A stretch of DNA of 50,276 nt from PRO6 sp049646625 (GCA_049646625.1 JBARWE010000156.1:1-50276); one strand, 5' to 3'; shown: positions 42,227 to 50,212, numbered from the stretch's first letter. Notes: generated from the sequence alone by a model not told the origin. Program-made: numbers and translations.

Positions 42227-42578
42227 GCGGCGGCTCTCCCTGCTCGCTGGCCTCGACCGTGCCGATCGAGGCGCCGGACGCGCCGAACAGGCCGACGATC
42301 TGCGTTGCCCCGAGCAGAATGCCGGCAACGAGCACGACATACATGAGCCTGCGCGCGAAATCGTTCAGCTCGCCGCCGAAGATCAGCATGCCGCCGGCGA
42401 CAGCGACGGCGGCCAGCGCGATGAAGCCGGCCACGGGGCCGGTGATGGATTGCTGAATTTGCTGCAGAGGTCCTTCCCATGGGAGGCCCCCTCCCCCGCC
42501 GGCAAACGCCGGTGCGGCCGCCACGATGAGAACGACGAGTGCTGAAATGCCGACGGCGAAAGTGCGTTCACGCGACAC
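42219..42578 (-). CDS. trbC: prepilin TrbC (VirB2-like)
   Basis: A protein of 119 residues from a GTG at 42578 with GGAG about eight bases upstream, overlapping the 3' end of trbB by 11 nt. Longer in-frame starts lie inside trbB and read as low-complexity. The signal region (VGISALVVLIVAAAPAFAGG) and two membrane helices (about 48-68 and 77-97, FIALAAVAVAGGMLIFGGEL) fit a prepilin. TraF, encoded at 13910-14440, would mature and cyclise it. Confidence 0.9.
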   Translation of the reverse strand: MSRERTFAVGISALVVLIVAAAPAFAGGGGGLPWEGPLQQIQQSITGPVAGFIALAAVAVAGGMLIFGGELNDFARRLMYVVLVAGILLGATQIVGLFGASGASIGTVEASEQGEPPHG

Positions 42579-43533
42579 GTTGCGTCTCCTCCAGGCAGCA
42601 GGGTTCGATGCGATACTCGCCATGCGCAAATCCCTCGACGTGAAGGATGTCCCGCACGACGCGGCCGCGCGCGGTCTTCTCGATCGAGACGACGAGATCC
42701 ACGGCTTCGCCGATGACAGCTTGCATCGGCTGCTGGCTGGCCTCGGCCGTGAGCTGCTCGAGGCGTGTAAGCGCGGATTGCGCCGAATTGGCATGAATGG
42801 TCGTGATGCCGCCTGGGTGTCCGGTGTTCCAGGCTTTGAGTAACGTAAGAGCGGCACCATCGCGGACCTCGCCGACGATGATGCGATCGGGGCGCAGCCG
42901 CATCGTCGACTTCAATAACCGGCCCATGTCGATTGTGTCGGTCGTGTGCAGCGCTACGGCGTTGTCGGCGACGCATTGCAGCTCGGCTGTGTCCTCGAGG
43001 ATGACAATGCGGTGCTCCGGCGCCGAGGCGACCATCTCGGCGATCACCGCGTTGGTGAGAGTAGTTTTGCCGGAGCCCGTGCCACCGGAGATGACGATGT
43101 TCATGCGTGAGGTAACGGCGTTGCGGATCATGCGCGCCTGGTGCTCCGTCATGATCCGGTCGCGAACATAGGCTGTGAGCGGGATAACCTGCGAAGCGCG
43201 CCGGCGGATCGCGAAGGCTGGTCCGGAGACAACAGGCGGCAGGAGTCCTTCGAAACGGTGTGCGCCGATCGGCAGCTCACCGGACACGATCGGGCGTTCG
43301 TCGTCGACCTCTGAGTTCAACGCGTGTGCCACGCTGCCGATGATGATCTCGGCCGCGGCGTTGCTCATGTGACCGACGCGCACGATCCCCTGCCCGAGCC
43401 GCTCGACAAACAGATGGCCGTCGGGATTGCACATGACCTCGACAACGCTCGGATCGTCGAGCGCTGCGCAGATCGTGTCGCCGAGCGCCTCCTGCAGCTT
43501 GCGGACGAGACGCGGATGGGAGCGCAGTTGCAC
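42568..43533 (-). CDS. trbB: conjugative ATPase TrbB (VirB11-like)
   Basis: A protein of 321 residues from a GTG at 43533 preceded by GGAGG. The hexameric traffic ATPase has Walker A GGTGSGKTT at 150-158, an Asp box VILEDTAEL, Walker B RIIVGEVRDGAAL and a His box GHPGGITTIHANSA. The N-terminal domain (PSVVEVMCNPDGHLFVERLG) is also typical. It powers pilus assembly and substrate transfer from the cytoplasmic face. It follows traI by 15 bp and leads the trb genes proper. Confidence 0.96.
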   Translation of the reverse strand: MQLRSHPRLVRKLQEALGDTICAALDDPSVVEVMCNPDGHLFVERLGQGIVRVGHMSNAAAEIIIGSVAHALNSEVDDERPIVSGELPIGAHRFEGLLPPVVSGPAFAIRRRASQVIPLTAYVRDRIMTEHQARMIRNAVTSRMNIVISGGTGSGKTTLTNAVIAEMVASAPEHRIVILEDTAELQCVADNAVALHTTDTIDMGRLLKSTMRLRPDRIIVGEVRDGAALTLLKAWNTGHPGGITTIHANSAQSALTRLEQLTAEASQQPMQAVIGEAVDLVVSIEKTARGRVVRDILHVEGFAHGEYRIEPCCLEETQRVA

Positions 43534-43548
43534 TAACCGCCTCCTACG

Positions 43549-44175
43549 CTACGCCGCAGAGCGGCGGACGCCGCCCAGGTCGGAGCGGTAGCCTGGCGGC
43601 CGCACCGTCGCGAAGCTGGCATCGTCCGCAGGAAGAACGCCGGCGACGCTCAGCGTTTCGCCGATCATCCGCGGCTCGCCCAGCCGTCGCATCGGCCAGC
43701 GCGCCCGGTTCAGCAGGCGCTCGAAGCGCACGTCGGTCGCTGTGACGATCTCGCGATAGCCCGCCCCCATCGACCATTCGATGATTGCAGCGAACAGGGT
43801 CAGCGTGGCGCGATGCAATCCACGCGTAGTCGCCGCCTCGTCCGTGCCGGTATCGACGCAGAAGCGCGAGCTTTCAATCATACGAGGATGGGCGTCGAGC
43901 CGCCCACCGGCCAGGAGCTGGGGGAAAGCGTCGGCCAGCATGGTCGGCCCGGTCGTCGGCAGGAGCCGGGCACACCCTAGTACCGGCCCCCGCTCGGCGA
44001 CCGCCAGGATGTAGACCGGGCTCAGTCGATCGAAACCGTCTGTCTCCACCCCATCCTGGATCTCGACATCCCAGCCGAGCCGTCCGCCGAACACCCTCGC
44101 CCTCAGTCGGTGCATCTCGGCGATCAGATCTCCGAATGCCCCCATGTCTTCCGGCTTCACCGCGATCGCCCGCAT
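43549..44175 (-). CDS. traI: acyl-homoserine-lactone synthase TraI (LuxI family)
   Basis: A protein of 208 residues from the ATG at 44175, with GGAGG seven bases upstream; the in-frame start at 44229 lacks a site. LuxI-family hallmark residues are all present: R25 and F29 in LRARVF, W35, D46 and D49 (ETDGFD), R70 in CARLLPTTGP, F84, E101 and R104 in ESSRFCVD. The enzyme makes an N-acyl-homoserine lactone from SAM and acyl-ACP; the acyl chain cannot be read from sequence. It is the first gene of the trb operon, as in Ti plasmids, so signal synthesis rises with transfer-gene expression. A candidate tra box is 64 bp upstream. Confidence 0.95.
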   Translation of the reverse strand: MRAIAVKPEDMGAFGDLIAEMHRLRARVFGGRLGWDVEIQDGVETDGFDRLSPVYILAVAERGPVLGCARLLPTTGPTMLADAFPQLLAGGRLDAHPRMIESSRFCVDTGTDEAATTRGLHRATLTLFAAIIEWSMGAGYREIVTATDVRFERLLNRARWPMRRLGEPRMIGETLSVAGVLPADDASFATVRPPGYRSDLGGVRRSAA

Positions 44176-44238
44176 TTCGCCTCCCCGCCATTCTGGTTGC
44201 AGGCGGAGAGACGAACACGCATGTTTCACCCTGTCAGA

Positions 44239-44254
44239 CTGTCGATTCCGACAG
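44239..44254. promoter_or_regulatory. candidate tra box 1 (traI side)
   Basis: CTGTCGATTCCGACAG: perfect 6-bp inverted repeat around ATTC. An identical copy starts 99 bp away. It lies 64 bp upstream of the traI ATG, a position suited to activation by TraR. Confidence 0.65.
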
Positions 44255-44337
44255 GCAGCGGTGAGCTGAGTCGCGCGGAGTAGATGTCGGGTGGTGATCG
44301 AGCCACGTCATCAAACGCCGAAATTGGTTCGGCAGAC

Positions 44338-44353
44338 CTGTCGATTCCGACAG
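44338..44353. promoter_or_regulatory. candidate tra box 2 (repA side)
   Basis: Second identical CTGTCGATTCCGACAG; here the arms extend to 7 bp (CCTGTCG / CGACAGG). It is 210 bp upstream of the preferred repA start. Two tra boxes between traI and repA mirror the Ti-plasmid arrangement in which TraR raises both transfer and repABC expression. Confidence 0.65.
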
Positions 44354-44562
44354 GGCGTCAGACGCAGCAGCGGACGCGACGAGAGCGCGCTAAGCCATTT
44401 TCAGTTCGAAGCAAAACACGATTTGCGGAAGCTTTCCGCCACATCGAATGCAAGGACGTTAGGATTTCGTTAACTAATAAGTTCTTGCCAGAATCGGTTT
44501 CAGAGGTACGTTCACGGAAGAATGACCGAAATGACGATTTTTCCGTGACGAAGGTTCTGCCC

Positions 44563-45789
44563 GTGCTGAACGCGCCAAGCCGATCTGAATCTGAAGCGCC
44601 GACGGTCGACCAGACCATCGGCGAGCACGCAAGTTTGCTGAGTTCGCAGATTCAGGCGATGAGCGATGCGCTGTTTCCGCCCACATCGAAGAAATCGCTA
44701 AGGCGGTTCACGTCGGGTGAGGCCGCTCGCCTGATCGGGATATCCGATTCGACGCTGCGAAAGATGAGCCTGGCTGGCGAAGGCCCGACCCCGGTGACGG
44801 TGAGCAACGGGCGGCGCCTCTATACACTTGGACAAATCAATGAAGTCCGGCGGCGCCTCGCGGAAACAATGCGCGGCAAGGACGCCACCGCCTTCGTGCC
44901 CCGTCGATCCAGCAATGAGCACCTTCAAGTCATCGCGGTCGCGAACTTCAAGGGGGGCTCAGGCAAAACGACAACGGCCGCGCACCTCGCCCAATACCTC
45001 GGACTGCACGGATATCGGACGCTCGCGGTCGACCTCGACCCGCAGGCAAGCATGTCCGCTCTGTTCGGCGTGCTGCCGGAAGCCGACGTCGCAAAGAACG
45101 AGACGCTGTACGCGGCGATCAGATACGACGCCGACCGCAGGCCCCTCAGCGAGGTGATCCTGCCGACCTACTTCGAAGGCGTGGACTTGGTGCCCGGCAA
45201 TCTCGAATTGATGGAGTTCGAGCACACGACCCCCCTCGCCCTCACCGCTGAGGACAGAACTGAAGGGCGGCTGTTCTTCTCGCGCGTGGCACGCGCGTTC
45301 GACGAGGTTGCAGACCGCTACGACGTCATAGTGATGGATTGCCCACCGCAGCTCGGATTTCTGACCTTGACGGGACTGTGCGCCGCCACCGGCATGCTGA
45401 TCACCGTCCATCCGCAGATGCTCGATGTTGCCTCGATGAGCCAGTTTCTGCTGATGACCGAAGCGTTGCTGACGGAGCTTCGGAAAAGCGGTGCCGTCCT
45501 CAAATATGACTTCATGCGGTATCTGCTGACGCGGTTCGAACCGCAGGACGGCCCACAGACCAAAGTCGCGGCGTTGCTCCGAAATCTGTTCGGCGACCAT
45601 GTGCTCACCAACCCGATGCTCAAGTCGACCGCGATATCGGACGCCGGACTGTCCAAGCAGACACTCTATGAAATCGGCCGGGAGAGCATGACACGGTCAA
45701 CTTATGACCGTGCGATCGAAGCGCTCGACGCCGTCAATGGGGAGGTCGAAGGGCTGATTCGGACGGCTTGGGGGCGCCCGAAATGTTGA
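44563..45789 (+). CDS. repA: plasmid partition ATPase RepA (ParA family)
   Basis: I set the start at GTG 44563 (VLNAPSRSESEAPTVDQTIG), giving 408 residues, the usual RepA length; GTG 44545 is an alternative. The N-terminal helix-turn-helix (about 48-75, RRFTSGEAARLIGISDSTLR) binds the operator. The ParA core has a deviant Walker A KGGSGKTTTAAHLA at 130-143, DLDPQASMSALFG and VIVMDCPPQLGFLTLTGL. RepA moves RepB-bound plasmids and represses repABC. It is divergent from traI and followed by repB after 232 bp that contain two parS-like sites. Confidence 0.95.
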   Translation: MLNAPSRSESEAPTVDQTIGEHASLLSSQIQAMSDALFPPTSKKSLRRFTSGEAARLIGISDSTLRKMSLAGEGPTPVTVSNGRRLYTLGQINEVRRRLAETMRGKDATAFVPRRSSNEHLQVIAVANFKGGSGKTTTAAHLAQYLGLHGYRTLAVDLDPQASMSALFGVLPEADVAKNETLYAAIRYDADRRPLSEVILPTYFEGVDLVPGNLELMEFEHTTPLALTAEDRTEGRLFFSRVARAFDEVADRYDVIVMDCPPQLGFLTLTGLCAATGMLITVHPQMLDVASMSQFLLMTEALLTELRKSGAVLKYDFMRYLLTRFEPQDGPQTKVAALLRNLFGDHVLTNPMLKSTAISDAGLSKQTLYEIGRESMTRSTYDRAIEALDAVNGEVEGLIRTAWGRPKC

Positions 45790-45836
45790 GGCCACTTTGC
45801 CAGAGCCATTCGACGTGGCGCCCTCGCGAGGCCTTG

Positions 45837-45852
45837 GTTGGGAGCTCCCAAC
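45837..45852. other. parS: parS-like site 1
   Basis: Perfect 16-bp palindrome GTTGGGAGCTCCCAAC between repA and repB. It matches the length and GTT...AAC symmetry of repABC parS centromeres bound by RepB. Confidence 0.85.
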
Positions 45853-45950
45853 TTGCCGCGACGGCGCGCTCCCCGAGTCCGCGCTGTGGCAAAGCGGAAT
45901 GGTTAACAGGCCCTTGCCAAGGGCGGCCCCTAGCCACACGCGACGCCACG

Positions 45951-45966
45951 GTTGGGAGCTCCCAAC
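45951..45966. other. parS: parS-like site 2
   Basis: Second identical GTTGGGAGCTCCCAAC, 114 bp after site 1 and 71 bp before the repB ATG. Confidence 0.85.
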
Positions 45967-46021
45967 CGGCCTTGCCATCTCGCCGATCGACCCTGCCGAT
46001 GCCAGCCGCAAGGAGGGTGCC

Positions 46022-47047
46022 ATGAGCCGAAAGGATGTCCTCAACAACTTATTCACGGGCAAGTTGGAAGCTCCCAACCGCACCGACGCGCAGCCGCGTC
46101 GGGCCGGGCACGAGCCGGTCCGCTCCGGCGCAGTCTCCGCAGTCAGCTCCGTCCTCAGCGTCATGGCCGACGACGCAAAAGCAGCGAACGAGCTTCGCGA
46201 CCTGATTAAGGCCGGAACCACGGTCATCGAAATCGACCCTGGTCTCGTCGATGGATCGGCCATCGCGGATCGCCTTCCGACACCCAACGACCCGAAGTTT
46301 GACGCTTTGGTCGAAAGCATGCGCGCCCACGGCCAGAAAGTGCCAATTCTCGTGCGGCCGCACCCGACGACGGTCGGCCGCTACCAGATCGCCTACGGAC
46401 GCCGACGCCTGCGAGGCGCAGCGAACCTCGGCGCCAAGGTCAAGGCGTTGGTGCTCGAGCTGACCGACGAGGAACTCGTCATCGCGCAAGGCCTTGAGAA
46501 CGGTCCGCGCGCGGACCTGTCGTGGATCGAAAAAGCGCTTTACGCGCGCCGGCTCGAAGATGCCGGTCACGACCGCGCAACCATCATGGCCGCGCTGTCG
46601 ACCGACAAGGCAGACCTCAGCCGCTACATCAGCATCGCGCGGATGATCCCTGTGACGCTCATCGAGGCAATCGGCCCGGCACCTAAGGCGGGCCGTCCGC
46701 GCTGGGCGGCGCTGGCCGAGCGGATGGAGAAGCCTGCGGCGCAGGTCGCCGCAGGCCAGGTGCTCGAGAAGCCGGAATTTCACGTCGCCGACAGCGATGC
46801 GCGCTTTGCGATGGTGTTCGACGCGCTACGCGCGGCCCCGCCGCGCCGTCGTGGCAGCGTCAACGTTTGGCATAACCCGAACGGCAAGAAGGCTGCACGC
46901 ATCGAGCGCGCCAACGGCCGCACGACAATATCGTTCGAGGAAAAGCACGTTCCAGAATTCGCGGCCTATCTCGAGGAGCGCCTGGACGAGCTCTATCGCC
47001 AATTCGTCAACCGGACAGAGGAGGGGCGCAGCGACGAAAAAACCTGA
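46022..47047 (+). CDS. repB: plasmid partition protein RepB (ParB family)
   Basis: A protein of 341 residues from the ATG at 46022, which follows AAGGAGG. The same frame is open from 45797, but that extension translates the parS sites and is low-complexity. RepB hallmarks: an N-terminal MSRKDVLNNLFTG that contacts RepA, the ParB/Srx box (VPILVRPHPTTVGRYQIAYG, then RRRLRGAANLGAKVKAL), QGLENGPRADLSWIEKALYA and the HTH (TIMAALSTDKADLSRYISIA), then a C-terminal dimerisation part. It binds parS. A third parS-like site lies within its own codons 14-19. Confidence 0.95.
   Translation: MSRKDVLNNLFTGKLEAPNRTDAQPRRAGHEPVRSGAVSAVSSVLSVMADDAKAANELRDLIKAGTTVIEIDPGLVDGSAIADRLPTPNDPKFDALVESMRAHGQKVPILVRPHPTTVGRYQIAYGRRRLRGAANLGAKVKALVLELTDEELVIAQGLENGPRADLSWIEKALYARRLEDAGHDRATIMAALSTDKADLSRYISIARMIPVTLIEAIGPAPKAGRPRWAALAERMEKPAAQVAAGQVLEKPEFHVADSDARFAMVFDALRAAPPRRRGSVNVWHNPNGKKAARIERANGRTTISFEEKHVPEFAAYLEERLDELYRQFVNRTEEGRSDEKT
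46063..46078. other. parS: parS-like site 3 (inside repB)
   Basis: GTTGGAAGCTCCCAAC, one change from the other two copies, within the repB coding sequence (codons 14-19, encoding KLEAPN). Retention of the palindrome inside a coding region supports a binding function. Confidence 0.7.
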
Positions 47048-47373
47048 CCAGCACGCATGTTCCGCGTCAACGCTGGTCAAACGTCAACCCATAGCAACAG
47101 GCAAAAGAAAAGGCCCCCGAAACGGCGTCCCGGAAGCCCCTTCTCAAAGTCTGGCAACTAAGAGAATCGCACTTCCACGAATCGCCGTCAAGAGTCCTGC
47201 GGGACTAATCGCCGTTTTGGCGAGCGGATTTTCTTTGCCTTAACGAGGCAAGGACATGGTTTCGAACTGTCTAACGACGTCCGACGGGCGGCGCACGGTG
47301 AAGCTCGCCCAAACGACCAACGCGACCCCCGATCGTCATAGGAGCTCCGGTGTCGAGAGCAGGGGAGGCCGGC
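47048..47373 (+). promoter_or_regulatory. repB-repC intergenic leader
   Basis: This 326-bp stretch lies upstream of repC and carries, besides the antisense RNA, a hairpin TCGCC-GTTTT-GGCGA (47209-47223) followed by GCGGATTTTCTTT, and a second perfect hairpin TTGCCT-TAACG-AGGCAA (47235-47251). These fit the alternative structures that decide whether repC mRNA is attenuated when the antisense RNA binds. No protein gene is supported here. Confidence 0.6.
47103..47157 (-). ncRNA. candidate counter-transcribed RNA controlling repC (incA type)
   Basis: repABC plasmids encode a small antisense RNA between repB and repC. Here a minus-strand promoter is plausible: TTGACG at 47186-47191 with a weak -10 near 47162-47168. 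A GC-rich imperfect stem (about 47111-47142) followed by a T-rich minus-strand tail (47103-47112) would terminate it, giving about 55 nt, the expected size. Boundaries are approximate; the assignment rests mainly on conserved position. Confidence 0.6.
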
Positions 47374-48876
47374 ATGAATAAGCACGCCGCCGGTCTGCGA
47401 AAATCATCGTTGGAATCCCTCGGCGGCCGGCAGCTCGCCCGCGATTTCCGCGAGGACACCGGCGCTTACGTGGTATCCCGCACGGCAGCGCTGCGTGTGG
47501 CCAAGCGGGCCGCGGCAGCGATGGGCCTGAAAGCTGCGAAGATCGCGCTGATCGACCAGCTCTTTGCGGCCTCGCGGCCGGCAGACTGGGGCGTTCCGGG
47601 CACGGCGCCGATCGTGTGGCCGTCCAACGCCAGTTTGGCCCAAAGCCTCGGGGTGTCCGTCTCGACGCTGAAGCACCACCTCAACGGCCTCGTGAAAGCC
47701 CGCCTGATCACCTACAGCGACCACCCGACCTACCAGCGGCGCGGCCGCCGCGATGCCGCCGGCAAGATCGTCGAGGCCTACGGCATCGATCTGTCGCCGA
47801 TCGCGGCGCGTTTCGCCGAGCTGACGGACATGGCCGAGGCGGCCGAGTATCGGGCGCGCGAATGGAAGCGCCATTCCTACCGCCGCACAGTGCTGCGCAA
47901 GGAGATCCAGTCGCTGATCCTCAGCGCGACGCAGCACAAGCTGTCGGGCTCATGGAGCCATCACCAGGCCCGCCTGGACGTTCTGAGGGAGCAGAGGCCG
48001 GCTGATCTCGATGAGCTGGTCGCCCAGGTCGAGGCGCTCGACGAGCTTTTGGAGGTTGTGGAGAAGGCTTACCGCACGGGATTCGAGGAACAAAATTTCG
48101 ATACCGCGGTGTCGAAATTTCGGCCCCTACAAACTACAGCCGAATCCCTTAATCCTGAAAGAAGTAATCAAAGAACTGAACAGCGTCGCGCTAACGCGCG
48201 ACACCTTTTTTCTCAAGAGGTCTTCGACCATTCATCCGAAAAAAAGTCTGACGCGGATTCCCGGCCCCCGCAATCGACAAAGCGGGCCTCCAGAGCCTTG
48301 GAAGAGGACGTTCAGTTCATTTCCTTGCCGCTAATGCAGTCGGCCTGTCCGGCCGTCGAACAGCATGTACCGGGTGCGTTCGCAGACTGGCGGACCTTGC
48401 GCGAGGCGGGCCGGACGTTGTGCGTTTCGGTCGGCATCAACCCACAGGTCTGGCAAGAAGCCGTCGGCATCCTGGGCCCTGATCTGGCGGTTGCCGCGCT
48501 CGCCGTCACCGTGCAGAAATCGGGGCTCGGCTTCGTGAGCAAGCCCGGCGCCTATCTGCGCACGCTGGCGCAACGCGGCCGGGACGGCAAATTGCACATC
48601 AGCCGGTCTTTGTTTGCGTTGGCCAAGTCCGGCCAGCCGGCCGATCTCGGGGATGAGATGGGGTCGTTGGAGGCGCCAGAATTTCCGGCGATGGGCTCGA
48701 TCGCCTACACGAACTGGCAGGACGTGGTCCGCAAAAGCGCTCCACCGCCGACGCCCGATTGCGACACTGTCGCGCGCGCATTCCGCGGCTGGGCTAAGAC
48801 CCGCGGCATCGACCTGACGGCTCCGAATATCGAGAAGGTGTTCGCAGGATTCTGCCGGAAATGGAGGGTCAATTGA
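47374..48876 (+). CDS. repC: replication initiator RepC
   Basis: A protein of 500 residues from the ATG at 47374, with GGGGAGG seven bases upstream; a GTG at 47350 in frame is the alternative. The N-terminal winged-helix domain (about 15-165) has AALRVAKRAAAAMGLKAAKI, PIVWPSNASLAQSLGVSVST and LKHHLNGLVKARLITYSD. A variable, lower-GC central part (about 240-310) contains the proposed oriV. The C-terminal domain has FADWRTLREAGRTLCVSVGI and VQKSGLGFVSKPGAYLRTLA. RepC initiates replication at an origin within its own gene in this plasmid class. Confidence 0.95.
   Translation: MNKHAAGLRKSSLESLGGRQLARDFREDTGAYVVSRTAALRVAKRAAAAMGLKAAKIALIDQLFAASRPADWGVPGTAPIVWPSNASLAQSLGVSVSTLKHHLNGLVKARLITYSDHPTYQRRGRRDAAGKIVEAYGIDLSPIAARFAELTDMAEAAEYRAREWKRHSYRRTVLRKEIQSLILSATQHKLSGSWSHHQARLDVLREQRPADLDELVAQVEALDELLEVVEKAYRTGFEEQNFDTAVSKFRPLQTTAESLNPERSNQRTEQRRANARHLFSQEVFDHSSEKKSDADSRPPQSTKRASRALEEDVQFISLPLMQSACPAVEQHVPGAFADWRTLREAGRTLCVSVGINPQVWQEAVGILGPDLAVAALAVTVQKSGLGFVSKPGAYLRTLAQRGRDGKLHISRSLFALAKSGQPADLGDEMGSLEAPEFPAMGSIAYTNWQDVVRKSAPPPTPDCDTVARAFRGWAKTRGIDLTAPNIEKVFAGFCRKWRVN
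48093..48120. other. oriV: candidate oriV dyad inside repC
   Basis: AAATTTCGA (48093-48101) and TCGAAATTT (48112-48120) flank TACCGCGGTG, making a 28-bp near-perfect palindrome (one T/G mismatch pair) in the most AT-rich part of repC, which continues to about 48260. repABC origins map to such a dyad and AT-rich patch within repC. Confidence 0.6.
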
Positions 48877-48947
48877 GCGCTCTGCATGGCCGGTCAACCC
48901 CGACGGCGGCCCCAAAACCCTCTCAGACTACAGGGTTTGCGCGGGCC

Positions 48948-50087
48948 TCAGAGTCCGACGGCCTTGGTCAGGTTGACCCGGAAGCGGTCCCGCCGGCGCT
49001 GATAGCCGCGGGTCTGCTCGGCGCTGGCGTGGCCGAGCTGCTTCTGGACGTAGCGCTCGTCAACCTCGGCCGAGGAGGCGAGGCCGGCGCGCAGGGAATG
49101 TCCGGCAAATTTCCCTTCCCGGTCGCCTTCCGGCAGGTCAGCGCGCACGCCGGCAGCGAGGGCGGCCGCCTTGACCAGCCGCGCGACCTGCTTGTCGGTC
49201 AGCCGGTCCGGCCCAACGTCCTTGCCGCCCGCACGGACCCGGCGGAACAGCGGCCCGTGCCCGATACGCGCGAGCTTCAGCCAGGTTTCCAACGCGACCA
49301 CTGGGCAGGTGGCATCGGAGGATCCCCGGCCGATCTCGACCTCGCGCCAGCCGGTCTTGCCGCGCAACGTGACGACCATGCCGTCCTTGAGAATCTCGAT
49401 CCAGCCGCTGCCGTCCTCGGTCTGCTCCGGTCCGACATCGAGGCCAACCACCTCAGAACGGCGCAGTCCGCCGGCGAAGCCGACCAGCAGCATGGCGCGG
49501 TCGCGCAGACCCCGCAGGCTGCCGCGATCGAACGTCTCGAGCATGGCGATGACGTCCTCCGGCAGCACGGCTTCCTTCTTGACCGGCGGCCGGCCGTGGG
49601 TGCGACGGATGCCGGCGAGAACCGTCGCGACATGCCGGTCCTGGCGATCGAAGGCGAGGCCGCGTTGGCGGAACTGCCAGCTCAACGCGGACAGCCGGCG
49701 CTCGATCGTCGACACCGCGTCCGGCTTCGGGCCGGCCTTTCCGGCGGCGCAGGCGGTGATGTAGAGCCCGATCGTCTGGACATCCGGGGGGAGGGGATCG
49801 AGGCCCTGCCGCCGGCACCAGGCGGTGTAATGCCGCCAGTCCGCCCCATAGGCGCGGCGGGTGTTCTCGGCGCTGGACGCCTTGATGTAGTCGCGCGCCC
49901 GGTCGGCGAGCTGCTCGAGATGCGCCGGCAGGCCGGTTGTGATGTCCGGAAGAGGGGAGGGGAGGCCGCCCTGTGCCTCGGCCGGCTTCTCTCCGGTCGC
50001 CGAGGCCACACCTGGCGCCGGGCTCTCCGGCGGCGCGGAGCCGTCCTGGGCGTCGAATGCGGGCTCGCGCGGGGCGTCAGGGCTCAT
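48948..50087 (-). CDS. tyrosine-family site-specific recombinase
   Basis: A protein of 379 residues, convergent with repC. The first 45 residues are Pro/Ala-rich and probably disordered. The core-binding (SAM-like) domain runs about 50-165 (SAENTRRAYGADWRHYTAWC). The catalytic domain has Arg I in GFAGGLRRSEVVGL, the Lys strand VVTLRGKTGWREVEI, the H-x-x-R box AGHSLRAGLASSA, the second His in KQLGHASAEQTRGY and nucleophile Tyr near 362. All catalytic positions are present, so it should be active. Likely jobs are resolution of plasmid multimers or movement of an adjoining element. A perfect 17-bp inverted repeat just upstream could be its site. Confidence 0.93.
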   Translation of the reverse strand: MSPDAPREPAFDAQDGSAPPESPAPGVASATGEKPAEAQGGLPSPLPDITTGLPAHLEQLADRARDYIKASSAENTRRAYGADWRHYTAWCRRQGLDPLPPDVQTIGLYITACAAGKAGPKPDAVSTIERRLSALSWQFRQRGLAFDRQDRHVATVLAGIRRTHGRPPVKKEAVLPEDVIAMLETFDRGSLRGLRDRAMLLVGFAGGLRRSEVVGLDVGPEQTEDGSGWIEILKDGMVVTLRGKTGWREVEIGRGSSDATCPVVALETWLKLARIGHGPLFRRVRAGGKDVGPDRLTDKQVARLVKAAALAAGVRADLPEGDREGKFAGHSLRAGLASSAEVDERYVQKQLGHASAEQTRGYQRRRDRFRVNLTKAVGL

Positions 50088-50104
50088 TTCACTATATTAG
50101 GCCA

Positions 50105-50141
50105 AAAAACGTCCGATAATGCAACATTATCGGACGTTTTT
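50105..50141. repeat. perfect 17-bp inverted repeat upstream of the recombinase
   Basis: AAAAACGTCCGATAATG (50105-50121), 3-nt loop CAA, and CATTATCGGACGTTTTT (50125-50141). It begins 18 bp upstream of the recombinase start codon. Read as a recombinase core it gives 15-bp arms with a 7-bp centre (TGCAACA). As RNA it could also be a bidirectional terminator, but its place in the 5' region of the gene makes an operator or crossover site more attractive. Confidence 0.75.
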
Positions 50142-50212
50142 ATTTGCCGACAGGCGCGGCGGTTTAGTGCGAAAAATATTGCCATAAGCGCCGCGCTGAA
50201 TCATGCTGCGAC

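Larger units (their letters stand above)
44176..44562. other. traI-repA divergent regulatory region
   Basis: This 387-bp stretch holds two identical tra-box-like palindromes and, nearer repA, AT-richer sequence (around 44455-44490, GTTAGGATTTCGTTAACTAA) that is a candidate repABC promoter/leader. A frame open from the ATG at 44284 runs through it into repA, but its extra 93 residues cover the second box and show no RepA-like sequence, so I treat it as non-coding. Confidence 0.6.

Noticed and set aside
45797..46021. N-terminal extension of repB
   Set aside because: It translates two parS palindromes into low-complexity sequence; the ATG at 46022 has AAGGAGG and opens the conserved RepB N-terminus.
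50105..50141. Simple intrinsic terminator reading for the 17-bp palindrome
   Set aside because: It would lie in the 5' region of the recombinase transcript, with no plus-strand gene ending just before it, so termination is not its most economical explanation, though it is not excluded.
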